DNA from: Davidsoniella eucalypti
Lineage: Eukaryota > Ascomycota > Sordariomycetes > Microascales > Ceratocystidaceae
Direction: 5' to 3'
Assembly: GCA_004009845.1 (NCBI GenBank)
Contig: RMBW01000033.1
Span: 212,136-276,135 of the forward strand
Length of the DNA: 64,000 bases
The notes under the pieces were generated by a model. The model saw only the letters and a program-made list of their open reading frames with translations. It searched no databases and was not told where the DNA came from. How positions within the stretch are numbered: position 1 is the first letter of the stretch; each line of letters opens with the position of its first letter. Shown piece after piece: positions 26,301 to 39,035 of the stretch. The translations under genes and the position numbers were made by a program.

Positions 26301-29300
26301 GGAAAGCGCGAAAATGTGCTTTGATTGCTTGGAATATCAGCTCTAATTTTGGTCTGCTAGTCTTTGTTTAGTCTCTGTTTAGTCTCTGGACCGATAGATA
26401 GTCTATTTACTACGGTAAAAAGATAAGGGTCTCCCACGTTTGAAACAGATCAATAATTGCAGTAGTGCTAACTCTTTTTTTCTCCTGATTTTTTCTCTTA
26501 TTTTTCTTATTTTTTTTTTCCTTCTTACGGTATTCAGCACACACACTGTCTTGCATTGGCTTTTGATCAGACACAGCTTTATTTATCCTGTTTTAATTTA
26601 TTGCATATCTCCGTTCATGCTACATATCTGTCTATTATCCAGCTATCAGGTGTGTCTTCGTCTCGGCCTATTTTCTACATTTTCTTATTACATCTTTCCC
26701 GCGGCTTTTTCCTGATTGTTCGCTGCAGTTTTGGGCAAAAAAGCCATTGTTTGCCAAGGAAGAAGCACTAAGCCAAGAACAATAAACCTAGGCCTACAGA
26801 GACAAGGAGACTAAGCTGACACTATCATCTTCTAGTGCCTAGTAAGTCAGCCTCACCAAGCCAGCAGCGGGGATTCTCTACCCCCATTAGTTTCGTTATC
26901 CCTAGGCCCAGCTTAGCTCCATTACGTTCCACTGACCCAATCGGCCTAGGTAGGTCGGGTCGGGATTGATTGTCGATTAATCTCGCACTTTGCCCCGAAA
27001 CACCACCTGCCATTCAGTCTTTCGTGCTCTAGTGACTCTGTCATTTATCGGATTGATTTTCAGAGGGCTGTGAACCTGGAATAGCTCTGCTCTGCTCTCC
27101 TATCGCTCGGGTTTGCCTTGATTTACTGTTAGCAAAAGAGCAAGCTGACGCTAGTACTCTCTCTTCTTGATAGTATCGTCTCTTCGCCTACAGAGGGTTT
27201 GTATATCGACAGCCTAGAACATCTGGAATCTGTGCTGCTAGAGGCACCCCTTTCACCCTTGTGATCTGATTCAACGACTACAACAACAACAACAACAACC
27301 CAATTCCACTCTTCATCTGTGCTTGCTCTGTCTCTCTGGTCTGTTTCCGCCCGCTGTTCTCTCACCATATCCCCTCCTCTATTTGTTCCCTTCCTAGTCC
27401 AGAGAGTCCCCAATTCTGTCTAGATTTGGCATCGTCCCACGCCGTGTCCAAGCAGGCAAGCCACGGGGGGATCTCTCTCTTTTTTATCTCTTTTTTTTCT
27501 TCTTCTTTTTTTTTCTTTTTTTCTCAAGGCTCAGCCAACAGACGGTCCGTTCCTTTCACAAACTTGCCGTTCCCTACATTTAATTGTTGACTATCAGCCC
27601 GTCCTTGTCCTATCTTCCCGTCTCACAACCAACCCAACCAAATAGAGTAGAGCCTCAAGCTTTAGAGCTGCCCCAGTTGGCTAATTCTGTTATCTTTCTT
27701 TATCGTCTTCCCCTCTATCTATCCCGCCTATCTCTCATCCACTTCAATCTATTCTTAGTGTCTATCTCGGTTGGTTATCAAGCCTCTCTAGATCTTAGTG
27801 TCGGCCCTGCTCTGCCGCGGCTGCATACATATATATACATTAGACCCAACGAAGGAGAGAAGAAACAAAGGAGACAATATATGTACTTTAGAGTTACTTC
27901 CGAGATACACCTGGCACTGGCATATCGGAATCTTTCTTTCCTCTCGAGCTCCCCTGTACTCTTGTGCTATACCCTCCAATCCCGAGATAGTACCCCTTCC
28001 TCCTCTGCCTCCTCTGCCACTCTTGTTTCGGCGCTTGCTCAAGCACGCCGGCTTTTAAACCTAAACCTCTTACAACTATACCAGTCATCTTGTTTTGGTG
28101 AACCTCTCCTGAACTCAGGGCCAGCTTCTCACGTCTTCCTATCATAGGCCTGTTCCTATACCCACCTGCTGTCACTCTCTACCTTGTCACTTGGCCTGCT
28201 GCTGCTTCTGCTTCTGGTACTTCTTCTTCTTCTTTTGCTGATAATCAAATACGACTCTCGGCGCTTTGGCATTGTTGCCGTTATTGCTAGCACCAATTTA
28301 GCAGCTTGGCTCCATTTTGATTGTCGTTGAACTCGTGGACTAGCTAGCTAGCATCTGTTTTTTTTCTTCTTTTCAACCCACATTATCTTTCTTACTTTCA
28401 TTTTACCCTCACTTTTTGGGGTTTTTCATTCATTTTTTTTTCAAACACAACCTTCGGTCAATCGCGTATTAGTATAGCCCCTTGCGCCCGTTACTGTATA
28501 AGCAAGCCATAATACGCCTCGGCCTGCAACCGTACAACGCTATTGTCATCAGCCATACAGACCTATACCCATACGTCTATTCAGCTTATCTTCTTCTGCT
28601 GGCCCTCGACCTAGTCTGGCGACTATCTGGACAGTACATACAAGCTTACCTGCTTATCTATCTATCAGCATTTAGTCACAATCAGTTCAGCTTACCTGCT
28701 TGCTTCATCTACGCCGATCAACTCAAAACGCTAGTTGACATCTCTCTGATATCTTCACTTCATATGCAATCCTGGTCCCTGTTTTCGCCATTCCGTCTCT
28801 ACGCCCGGCGTCCTCAGTCTGGCCAACTTGCATAGCTCTAATAGTCCTAGTCGCCTGGTTCTTTCCGCGCCTATTCTCGGCCATTCGTCTCTTTCTTTTC
28901 GTTTTGTCTATATGTCTAGGATCCGTTGTCGTCCGTTTACTCTGTCTATTTCCATGTTGTTGTGACAGGACCTACAATTACAACTACAAATCAAACCAAG
29001 AGGTGTATCCGTACATACATACACCCCCGTCTAATATCTCTCGCTTTGCCAACTACGCCTCCTACAACTATCTATCTAGCTTCTGAAATCACTGTAGCAC
29101 TCACCACTGCCCAGAGCAAATAGTAGTACTAGCAACATCTGTACAAAAGAAGAAGAAAAGCAACTCCGGTATAGCGTCACTCTAGCGTTGCATTCTTGCT
29201 CCTGCTCGAGTCTACCGTTCTTGTCAGTTCCTATTCCGCAGTTTGCTGAAGCTCTTGGCCTTCCTACTTCTCCGTCTAGGTTCCTAGGTCTTCCTATCTG

Positions 29301-29716
29301 CTATCTGCCTATAACTCTTCTTCCTCGTTACTCGTTTCTGCCAACCCAGATTTGGTTCTGTTAATATTCTCTTAATACCACCTTGATCCGCCGCCGCCTA
29401 CACAGATTGTGTTTCTGCTTTCGCTCCTCTTTCTTCAGAATCTTCTACAACACACTATAGTGATAGCATAGATTGGTGTTGAGACTCCTACAGAAGCGGC
29501 TCTTTCATTTTGCTCATCCATCCCACCATACCTTTTTTTATTTCTCCAACTCGACTCATACTCTCTCACCTGAGTGGCGTCCTTCATCTTTTATTCACTC
29601 GCTTGGGACGCCGTATATCTTAAAGCTTACGCATTTTTCAATCCATCTCTCTAACTATTAAACTCACTTTCACTGGCAATCTATTCATAAAGAAGATCCA
29701 AGAACATTGTCTCCCA
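20306..29716. other. 9.4-kb divergent intergenic region, pyrimidine-rich in its right third
   Basis: Separates the minus-strand globin gene from the plus-strand polyglutamine gene. From 20.3 to about 25 kb it is ordinary A/T-rich sequence with homopolymers, including a 17-base G-run at about 23833-23849. From about 26.1 to 29.7 kb the plus strand is strongly C+T-rich, with few purine-rich stretches. This is the usual mark of a fungal promoter and leader on the plus strand. Frames here (up to 187 codons at 27584-28147) begin at non-ATG codons or are biased by the pyrimidine content, and I do not call them. GTT repeats lie at 25796-25822. Confidence 0.6.
25796..25822. repeat. GTT microsatellite
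   Basis: About nine GTT trinucleotides in a row, continued by imperfect TTG/TTA units to about 25870. Confidence 0.9.
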
Positions 29717-30488
29717 ATGGATAACAACGCCATGGAAGGCATCAACATGGAGCCATCGCCCCTACCACTCGGCTCCCCCTCTCCTCACGCTGGCAACTCC
29801 CGCCGCACATCACTCGGATTAAGTCACCCCTCCGAACAAGAAAAGCCTAGTCTTCCGAAGGGTCAGTGCCAGGCCATCCTCGTCGGCCGTGGAGCAACCT
29901 CCGGCCATCGCTGTCCCTGCAACCACTTCACACTCAACCCATCATCACCAGCTACCGTCTGTGACTGTGGACATATGAGCTGCTACCATGCTCGTGACTA
30001 TAACTCGTTCGAACGTCAAGAGTTCCGTAAGCTCCAAGAACAAATCCGCCTTCTCGATGAACAACTCAAGCAGGACAACCACTCGCCTATCACCAGTCTT
30101 TTGGACCGTATCAGTGCTCTAGAAGAGCAAGTTGAACGCAATCACGAAGATCTTGATATACGCCTAAAGGAGTCCAACGGCCGTATTGGTTGTGTATGGC
30201 AACAAGTCGACACTATTGAAAAACGTGGCAAGGATCTGTTTCATACCATTCCAGCCCATGCTCACCAGCTCAAAGCCCTCGAGACCAAAGTCGATACTTA
30301 CTATGCTGAGCTTACTGAATCCGACATCACTCTTGAAGAGCGTTTAGACCGTCTAGAAACCAATGGTCCTGTGTCAGCACCCTCAAGTCGTGGCACCAGT
30401 GTAGAGCCATATTCATCACAATCTTTCCAGCAACAGCAGCAACAAGAACAACAACGACAGCAACAACAGCAGGAACAGCAGCAGCAGC

Positions 30489-30534
<46 letters not shown>

Positions 30535-31513
30535 CTACCAACTACAACAGGCAGTACAGCAATACCACCTTCAGTCGACTCAGCCCTCCAACCAGTCCTT
30601 ACAGCAACTACAGAGACGGCCGTTCGATTCACCCGAACTTAGTAATCGGCCACTAGTACAATCTTTTGCTGAGAATGTTCTTGCTCGCAATGCCCGTCCA
30701 ACTTCGACTATTCTACCTGCTACAGAAGCACCCCGTCGCAATGATAGAGATCCCCCTCGCCAGACTCTACAGCCCGTCAGCCTCAAGTTCATGTCTCAGT
30801 CCAACATGTCCGAGTCGTGGACTGTGCACATATCTCTACTCCCCAACTGCCAGCTGCCATTTCCCTTTGAGAAAGACACCATAGCTTACAAGCGCTGCCT
30901 TTCTCGGGGCCTTCACCGCTACGTTGTAGTTGCCGACCACAGTGCCGAAGCTTTCTCCAGGGCTGTAGAAGAGGCATTCGGGCCCCTTCTTCGTAACAGA
31001 GCATGGATGCCACTTCAGGCCAAGTTGTGCGATCTCCACGACCTGCAAGGACTTCCTATGCTTCGTCAACTTGATCCCGAGCTGCGTAATGAACCCTGTG
31101 ATCTCAGCTTTCTCCGGACTCACTGTGCTGTATTGTGCCCTGGTGGCAAGCTCGACTCACTTTACATTGCCATGCAGACCGAGAGCTTTTCATGGAACTT
31201 TCTCCGTGGATGCCCTGTCTTCATGAATGGCCTTGACCTGTGCTGGGAGTATGACCAACATCTAGACAGTGAAACTGGGACCGTCGGTGATCTCGGACTC
31301 AACGTTCCGCTCAAGAAGCGTGGAGCAGCTGAGATGGCACGCATATCAAATATAAACTGTCCAACACCAACGTCTACTAACCCAGGATCCGCCTCTGCTC
31401 CGTCTTCATCGTCGATGGTTATAGATGGGAATTTATCCCGGTCAAAAGTCCCCCGCACATCGTCCGTATTGAATAATGTTTCTGAAGCACCACGAGTGGT
31501 TGAAACAGTATAA
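29717..31513 (+). CDS. Polyglutamine protein with N-terminal Cys/His-rich motif, unknown function
   Basis: Uninterrupted frame of 598 residues from the first ATG of the frame. I recognise no named family. Residues about 50-92 carry a pattern of Cys and His (CPCNHF, then CDCGHMSCYH) that could bind zinc. About 95-205 is rich in Leu, Glu and Gln in a heptad-like pattern, a probable coiled coil. A Gln-rich block lies at about 235-295, with a near-pure Q run encoded mostly by CAA. A well-ordered C-terminal region of about 150 residues (about 360-520, starting SWTVHISLLP) looks conserved rather than disordered. The tail is Ser/Pro-rich with basic patches. The long pyrimidine-rich upstream region suggests a regulated gene with a long leader. 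A nuclear regulatory role is a guess from polyQ, coiled coil and leader. Confidence 0.8.
30427..30552 (+). repeat. CAA/CAG trinucleotide tract coding for polyglutamine
   Basis: The tract codes for glutamine with a few Glu and Arg interruptions in its first half. A pure CAA run at about 30486-30533 is prone to length change. Confidence 0.95.
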
Positions 31514-32248
31514 GCGTGGTTTATTTGCAACTTTTATGTTCTTTTCTTTCGCCCTTTTTATGATTCCCACGCCCTTGCTTGACTCTTGGTAATGAACAAG
31601 CTCTTTAGAATGCCATGCTTTTCTTATCTTTTTCTCATACTTCTTATTTTTATCGTAGTTTTATTTTCGTTGGAGATTTACTGTATCCCATAGTGGGCTA
31701 CTAGATTTCGTTCTATTATTTTCTTTATTGGCTCTTTTCTATTCTTCGTATTGGAGCTTTTTTTAGGAGTTATAATCTTTTGTTGTTTGCCTCTTTTTAT
31801 TTATTAATGTCACTCACTTCCTTATCAGCTAGCTTAACGTTATTGAATAAAGAACAAAAGTTAGGCAGATGTCGAATCTCTCTGTTTCTCGGGTGGCACT
31901 TTCTTTATGCTTGATATATATATCCATAGTTATTATTACTTTATACGTCGTTTTTCAACTACTATGAAATGTCCCGTTGTTGTCATTAAACAACATTTCG
32001 AATAACATTTTTCCTGTATATTTTTTGTTATTGTAACTAGGGTTATTATAAGCGGCATTAAGGGTTAATCTGTATCTTTACAGAAATATAATTTTTAGAA
32101 TAATGGCAAAAAATGTCACCAAAACAAAGCACTCCTTATTTCAATCTATTGCAAGCTATTCACTTAGAAACACAACATCATCTTGGTTCAAAGTTAATCT
32201 AGAAATATTTCCAACACTAGATCGTCACTAGAACTAACCACTGACAAA
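31514..32248. other. Intergenic region between two plus-strand genes
   Basis: T-rich for its first 400 bp, consistent with a 3' UTR and polyadenylation region, followed by the short promoter of the NCBP3-like gene. No reading frame of note. Confidence 0.5.
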
Positions 32249-33501
32249 ATGGCGACTAATACAATGGATTGGGACATGGATATCGTCGATGATGCTCCAG
32301 CCGTCTCTGTAGCCGCGCCTGAGCTTAATCAGGTAAGAAGAAGCTATAATCTGACGATAAATTTCATTAGCCTTGATACTTACCAGTGTCGTTCTTCATC
32401 ACCATATAGACCTCCGCAACCGAAGATCACGATGTGAACGTTGATAATACCCCAGAGCCATCAAATTCTCTTGTTCCGAACAGAATACACATCCGCGGCA
32501 TCGACATTCTCACGACCAAAGACATCAAAGCTTACGCCCGGGAAAATTTCAGCAAAAACACTCGTATCGAATGGATCGACGACACATCAGCCAACATAGT
32601 TCTCGACTCTGAAGAAGACGCCATCGAGGCTTTACAAGTCCTCATTGCGATGCCCATTGACGAGCTTGAGCTACAACAAGCCGACCACACGAAGATATTC
32701 GACGCGAAGCCCTTCTCGCAGAAACCAGAAGTCATTTTGCAAGTTCGCCGCACGTTTGAGTCTGACAAGAAAGAAGCTGGCGCGGCCTCGCGTAGTCGTT
32801 TCTACCTGCTCAACCCAGAATACGACCCTGAAGAGCGCGCACGACGCCGCGAAACCGAGAACCGTGAGCGCTACAGAGACCGACGCAACAACAACAATAC
32901 AAACCGCAACCGTAATCATGGATCACGTGGATACGATAGATTGAACCGCGAGGATGACGACGATATTGAGAAATTCTCGGACAACTTCTACGACGACGGT
33001 GATGCTTCAGTGCCAGAAAGAGGCCGGAGAAGCCACATACGCCACTCACGGTCGCGGTCGCGTTCACGGAGTCAAGAAAGTGCTCGTCTCGGTGGTAGTG
33101 GACGTGGAGATCAAAATTCCGGCAAAGAATTGTTCCCCAATCGTCGCAGCAGCAAGTACGACCGTTGGAGATCAGCGTCACCAGCCGATGACCGAGAACA
33201 TGCCAACACTGGATCTAAAGAACTCTTCCCAGCCAAGGTCTCGTCAATCAAAGATCTCGGAGCTAACGGTGTCGGTAGCAAGGCGCAGTTAGATCGACTG
33301 GATAATTCACTCGGAAACAAAGTTGGCGACGGTTCATCAGTTCCAAAAAGACAAGGCTTTGCTATCAAAGGAGCTGCTGCGAAGAAGCAAGACAAAGAAT
33401 TGTTTCCAAATAAATTCATTCCTAATTCGACTAAGGAGTTGTTCGGGGACAAACTAGAGGGACGAAGGAAACCTCGGCAAAGAGCAGAAGATCATTGGTG
33501 A
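32249..33501 (+). CDS. Nuclear cap-binding protein subunit 3-like protein
   Basis: Probable nuclear mRNA-export or cap-complex factor. Two exons, 32249-32332 and 32410-33501, give 391 residues. An RRM-like NCBP3 domain spans about residues 53-107, with NRIHIRGIDILTT, EWIDDTSANIV and the following DSEEDAIEAL helix, the family's diagnostic stretch. After it come an Arg-rich segment (ERARRRETENRERYRDRR) and an RS repeat (SRSRSRSRS), typical of splicing- and export-linked proteins. The C-terminal third contains four copies of a KELF motif. The exon 1 ATG is preceded by a good context (ACAAAATGG), and splicing joins the frames without a stop. The family assignment rests on the domain; the role of the repeats is unknown. 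Confidence 0.85.
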
Positions 33502-34056
33502 AGAAGAACAAAGTATATTGGCATGATGGCGTCTGGACAACATATACGCATATATTATTATTATGTTTCCCTTTCTTGGGGTTTTTTTTTCTTTCCGAAT
33601 ATCTACCATTGAAAAAAGTCAGGGTATAGACATATTGAAATATTATACAAACACACCAAGTTGATTAATAAGGAAGAAAGAAAAGTTGGGGTTTAAGAAA
33701 CAAAGAGAAACATGATGAAAAAAAACAATATGACATTCGAAAAGGAAAAAAAAAAGTTCTCGCTCTGTGCATAAAAGCGTCGCTAGATATCGTCGCTAAG
33801 TTTTAGCTGTAGTGTAGTGATAATAAAGAAGAAAAAAAATGAAGTTATGAACAGGATAAAGCAAGAAAAAAAGAGACCAAAGAAAATTTCTATTTGATCC
33901 CCTTTAGACTTCGATGAGAAAAAAATGAGAAAAACAAAGACAAATAATATGAAAACTACCAAGAAGAAGAAAAAAGAATGAGATGGACCACGAATGATAT
34001 ATGATAGCATTTACCAGAACAAGCATTTGTCGTTGAGGAAGAAAATAAACCATTCG
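33502..34056. other. Convergent 3' region of the NCBP3-like and GT41 genes
   Basis: The two stop codons face each other across 555 bp of A-rich DNA. It should hold both 3' UTRs. The minus-strand frames here are low-complexity Phe/Lys strings and are not called. Confidence 0.55.
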
Positions 34057-37000
34057 TTATAGATCGATATCACCAGGCTCACAGCGCTCCCAACGCCTCC
34101 ACGCAATAGTAAAGGATTCTTCAAGATCACGAACCCACCGTCGTGTATCAAATAGCCCACAAGACCATTTAGTATCGAATAAAAGTTTTCGTATATCATT
34201 CAAACGACCGTGGCCAATGCCATAGCCTTCGGGGCTTTGCGTATAGTGAAGTCCCTTGACGAGAGCTACAGCTTGGAATTCATACTGATCTTCGTTCTGG
34301 ACGATCAGTTCAGATGCTGCACGAAAGCCTTCGTCGGTTTTAGGGAGAGCGCCGCGCAGAATAGACGAAGCCATACGTGAACACATCTTGTATGGATATC
34401 GTGGTAGGGTCAGTAATGGAGTGCTCGACCATAGAATATCGGCTGCGGTTGTGTGAGCATTACACTCGGCAGTATCCAAAAATATATCGCAGATTTTAGC
34501 ACGTGCGATATGATATTGCTTCTGAGCTACATCTGTGAAGATTATGCGCTGGGCGATATCCGGGCCGGCCCATTCGATTGCTGTTTGACGAAGATTCGTC
34601 TCGCCGAGATCAGGGAAACGCAGTAGCCACAATACCGCATTGGGGGCCTGGGCTAGGATACGAAGCCATGTACGGAACGTAGTAGGGTCAATCTGGGATT
34701 GTTAGTACATGTCTTAAGGCTTTATTGAAGATTGAAAAGTACGGGACAAACCTTGTAGAGCTGGTTGAAGTTTCCCATGATGATGACGTCGTCGGAAAGT
34801 CGCGGAAATAGTTGCCTTCTCATGGCCCAGCGTCGTTTTTCCTCATCTTCCCAGATCACATGACGCTCAGTAGCATCGGCGGACTGAGCATGATCACAGC
34901 AAAAGAAAGTATCACGGCAATAGACGATGTTTTCCGAGTACATCCAATCGCCGCCAGGCTGGTCGTTATTGTCGAGGAAGACATCGTCAATCGTCATGTT
35001 GTTTCGATGGGGACGTAGAGTCTGTTTCGGGACGGCACTCTCGTCGGCAAGAAGATAATCGCACCATTCTGCGCCCATTGTGCCCGCAAATCCCATGAAT
35101 GACATTTGTATGGGGGTAGGACGCGCTGCAAATACCTCGTTACGAGCTCCACGCGTGTATCCATTCAGGTTGACTAAGATGTGGACGCCGTCACGAATGA
35201 TCTGGTGGATGAGTTGCTCTGCAGACCATGTGCTGACATCACGGAAGACAGGCGCCTCCCTTTCGATCTGTAGTCGATGGGAAGACATATCACTGGCAGT
35301 TGTGGCATAGCAGATGGCTTTCACCTTGTTCGTATCGTGGAACCCAAAGACAGATTGCATTCTGATAAGATAGAAGATAGATGGTAAGCGGCATGATCTA
35401 GGATGGTGCTTCAAGTTGAGATGACTTACAGGTGAGCTAGCGGGTGATTGTTGAAGTCAGATGAAACGTAGCCTACGATTATCTGTGGATTGGGCGGTAG
35501 CGGCGGTGGGTATACTGTTGATGGCAACCAAGAAGATCTGAGGGTTGCACAGGATATACGCATAGCATTCCGTTGAGATATCATTCGTACATCACCAGCG
35601 TTGAGAGGGCACGTGAAAGTATGGAAAGGTAGTACTGTAGGCGTAGCTGGGATTGTCAGAGAGGGTGGAACAGGTAGACGAGCGTACACCTGTGGATCTC
35701 GTTCGTTGCCGTTGAGTTTATCCATGTACCAGTACCACATTGTAACACGGGTAGTACGCTCAATGAGACGGAGAATGTGAGAGCCCTCGAAAGAGGAGCC
35801 TGCTATACTACGCATCTGCGTGGCAATGCGCGCTCCAGCCATTGGATCTCTCATAAGACGAGCAATCTGGCCAGAAAAGCTGCCGACAAGAGCTTCGGTA
35901 ACAATACCAGAGCCCCACGTAGAAGCCGCGTTTAGTTGTCGGTGAATGATGTCCACAACCTTCTGGGTGAGCCCACTGCTAGATCCTTGGTCACGTGCAT
36001 CCAGTAAACGACGATTCTCATCAACGTGCCAACGATCAAGTTCGGCGTTGTTCAGATAGGCGCCACCTCTACCGCTCCAGTCACAAACGGAGTTGAGCGC
36101 CGTGAAAAGACCACATACAGCCTCAGCAAAGTGTGGATTTGCGTCGACAGCTCTTTTATAGTACGATATGGCATCGTGGATACGGCCTCTATCTTTAACC
36201 GCATTCGCTAGATTAGTCAAGGCAATGTCGAATGTGCCATCGCAGTTTACTGCTTTCTCGTAGACTTTGATAGCCATATCAAGTTGGCCAACATCTTTGA
36301 GAAGACTGCCTAGATTCGTATGTAAGTGGACGTGACCAGGGTCTAGCTGTAGTCCATATTCGTAATAGGCTAATGCAAAGGAAAGACCACTTCCGGGCGT
36401 GACTCCTGGTATCGTTGTTCTAGGCAGCGCAATACCGGGAGGTTGTTGGCCAGCGGGTTGCTGAACGGTAGCTAGTAAGATACCTACGTTATTCGCGGTA
36501 GAGGGGCTCTCTTGGAGTGAAAGTGATAAATAGTACAAGGCAAGGATGTCTCCAACACTAGCAGGTTGCTGAGTCAAAGTAATGCCACTAGAGTGGCCAT
36601 CCTGCAGAATTTTGGCTAATGATAACAATGAGCTACTGGTAGCTTGCATGGCTGCTTTGCGAAAACTACCATCTGAGATAAATATCAGACCGGGGAGTTG
36701 TCCGTTCTCTAGAAAAACTAGACGGGATGTCTGGCGTGCTCGGTCAGGTGTCAGTAGCAGAGGTCCGGATACGGCATCTCCTGGCCCTGTTGAGCGCAAG
36801 CTTATGGGCGCAAGAGCAGTCTGAATGTCATGGACTAGGCTGTAGATCGAGCCATCTTTCTTGCCAGTGCTAATTAGAACAGCTTCTTCAAAGGCGGCAA
36901 GCGCAGCCTTTGTATCCTTCAAGGAATAAAGCAATGAGCCTTTGGCGTGGATAAGGCCTACAAGACGTCCGTTGTCGCTACCAGGTATAGAATAGCCACT

Positions 37001-39035
37001 GGAACCAGTGCCTGATACGGGGTCGAAAAGACCATCCGAGGCACGTAGTCTTCTCTGGACATAGTCGATAACATCAACTGCCTTTTGTGGGTGTTTCTGG
37101 TATATAAGGCCAATTAGATGCTCCGCTGAATCTAGATAGTCTGGCGATAATCGCAGCGCACTAAGCCATTCATTTTCGGCATCAGACACTCGGCCAAGGG
37201 TGAAGAAAGTGGCAGCAAGGTTAGATATCGCTTCGACTCGACTATGCATGTAATATTAGTTCAGGTTCCGCTTGCATTATTTTGAGTAGATAGCCATACC
37301 TAGCGTCAACATCACAAGCATTTCTGAACCATTTGATTGCTTCATCAAATTGCTCGAAAACGTAATGTAAGCAGCCAACAAGGATCATTCCATCTACCCA
37401 CTTCCACTCGCTCTGCGAGCAAAGCGCAGTAAGAGTATCGAGAGATTCCTGGGCCTCCGATATGGGTGTTCCCATGGCTCTCATTGGATTTGGGATATAA
37501 GGCGACATAGCAAGATGTTGAGTTGGAAATAAAGAGCTAGACGATGGTGTCGCATTTGTGGACACTACTGCTGAAGAATGAAACTCGGTTGCTGGAATGA
37601 TGGAGGGTATAAATCCAGTGTTGATATGGGAGTTGAGGTCAACAACACCCGACGCATTTGAGGTAGAAGGTTTTGTCATAGATAATACTCGAGGCGGTTT
37701 GGGGAATACCTGTCGCGAAAGGCTGCCACCGGCCTTGGAGGCTCTACGTGTTTGGTGAATCTGCGTCAAGAGTACACGATATGCTCGACGGGCACGAGCA
37801 AGTACCTTTTCTTTGAACATTGGAGTACGGCTCATATTGGCTAATGGAGCAACGTTAGGCGCAGAAGATGGAGCAGTGCTTAGACTTGCAATATCTAGAT
37901 TTATACCTGGTGTCTGGACTTGGCCGTGGGTAGAACCGTATGCACCAAAGCCCGCGATATCGCCGGTAGGCCAGCCATTGAGGGAAGAATCTCCAGATTG
38001 TAAGGCTGGCTGCACCAATGACGCCAAATTATGCGGGTAGCCTTGGTTATATATGGAATTTTGTGACGCCAGATTGTGGCTTTGAGGCTGATCTCCGAAG
38101 CCCATGAAGGGCTGAATCATGCTCGTATGTAGTGGTGCGCCGATGGCTGGTGATGGAGGGCCATATCCATATTGCTGTAGGTGGTTTACTGCTGCTTGTA
38201 CCTGCTGTACTTGATGGCCAGCGCTGAATAGATTTGATAACTCGAATGGGCTACCATAAGCACGTATGGTATCGACCTGTTGAGCCTGCACGGCATCAAC
38301 CATAGCAAACTGATCCGGGCCGTTAGCATGTACTGTGTGCACATTGTGATGTGGTGTTGCTGCGGAGAGCCAATCTTGGCCTACCGGGGCTGGATATTGG
38401 TTCAAGTGTGGAATATGCGGTGCCAAAAAGGTGCCAAGCCCGATCCCTGATCCAAGCGACCCGGGCATAGAAGAAGCTGGAAGAATGGCATGTTTATAGA
38501 GAGATTGGCGATTCGGTAGGAAGACGTGTGAGTTGTCGTAGCCTAGGCCGATCGTTGCGTTCGGGGGTTTGCGCCGTAGATGAGGTGGCAAATCGGCCTC
38601 TCGAATCGGGTGGTGTTGGTATAAGTTAGGTTGTGACGGTTGCTGTAAATGTTGTTGTTGTGGTGGTAGTTGTGGTGGCGCGTTAAGAGCGGATGTATTG
38701 GAGTGGAAGGCCGTTTGTTCAACCGGGGTGCCGTCTGGGTGTAAAGCAAACATAAAGCTCGAACTCTGAAGGAGGGCTTGCTGGACATTGGAGGCGCGGG
38801 GGTCATACGGGCCGTAAGTGTGGTTGGAAGAGGCTGAATTGGATTGATGGATAGGATGTTGGGCGGCATGTTGGTGAGTAGGGTATGCTGAAGGAGACCC
38901 GTGGTTTTGCTGTTGTAGCTGCGCCAGGCGATATCTGTGAGCTAGAGGCTCCATGGTGGCACCAAAGTTGTCACTAGCTGGCGATTTAAGATTTGGTAAA
39001 GAATCCGAGGCCAGGGACGCGGGCGTCGATGCCAA
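34057..39035 (-). CDS. OGT: O-GlcNAc transferase-like protein, GT41 family with TPR repeats
   Basis: Predicted to transfer a sugar (GlcNAc in animals) from a UDP donor to Ser/Thr of nuclear and cytosolic proteins. Four exons, 39035-37300, 37241-35430, 35361-34752 and 34692-34057, give about 1597 residues. Residues 1 to about 520 are Gln/Pro/Ser-rich and probably disordered. TPR-like repeats follow to about 1000, for instance in the stretch with AFALAYYEYGLQLDPGHVH. The catalytic part has GYVSSDFNNHPLAHLM (joined across intron 2), GFAGTMGAEWCDYLLAD, GNFNQLYK and HTTAADILWSSTPLLTLP, all typical of GT41. The splice at 35430/35361 restores HLMQSVFGFHD, as in the family. The start is the first ATG of the long frame; an upstream exon cannot be excluded. 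Budding yeast lacks this enzyme; its role in moulds is little known. Confidence 0.93.

Noticed and set aside
27584..28147. 187-codon plus-strand frame as a gene
   Set aside because: It starts at a non-ATG codon, lies in CT-rich DNA that favours open Ser/Leu/Pro frames, has a competing minus frame, and shows no motif.
30327..30632. Minus-strand poly-Val/Ala frame
   Set aside because: Antisense reading of the CAA/CAG tract.
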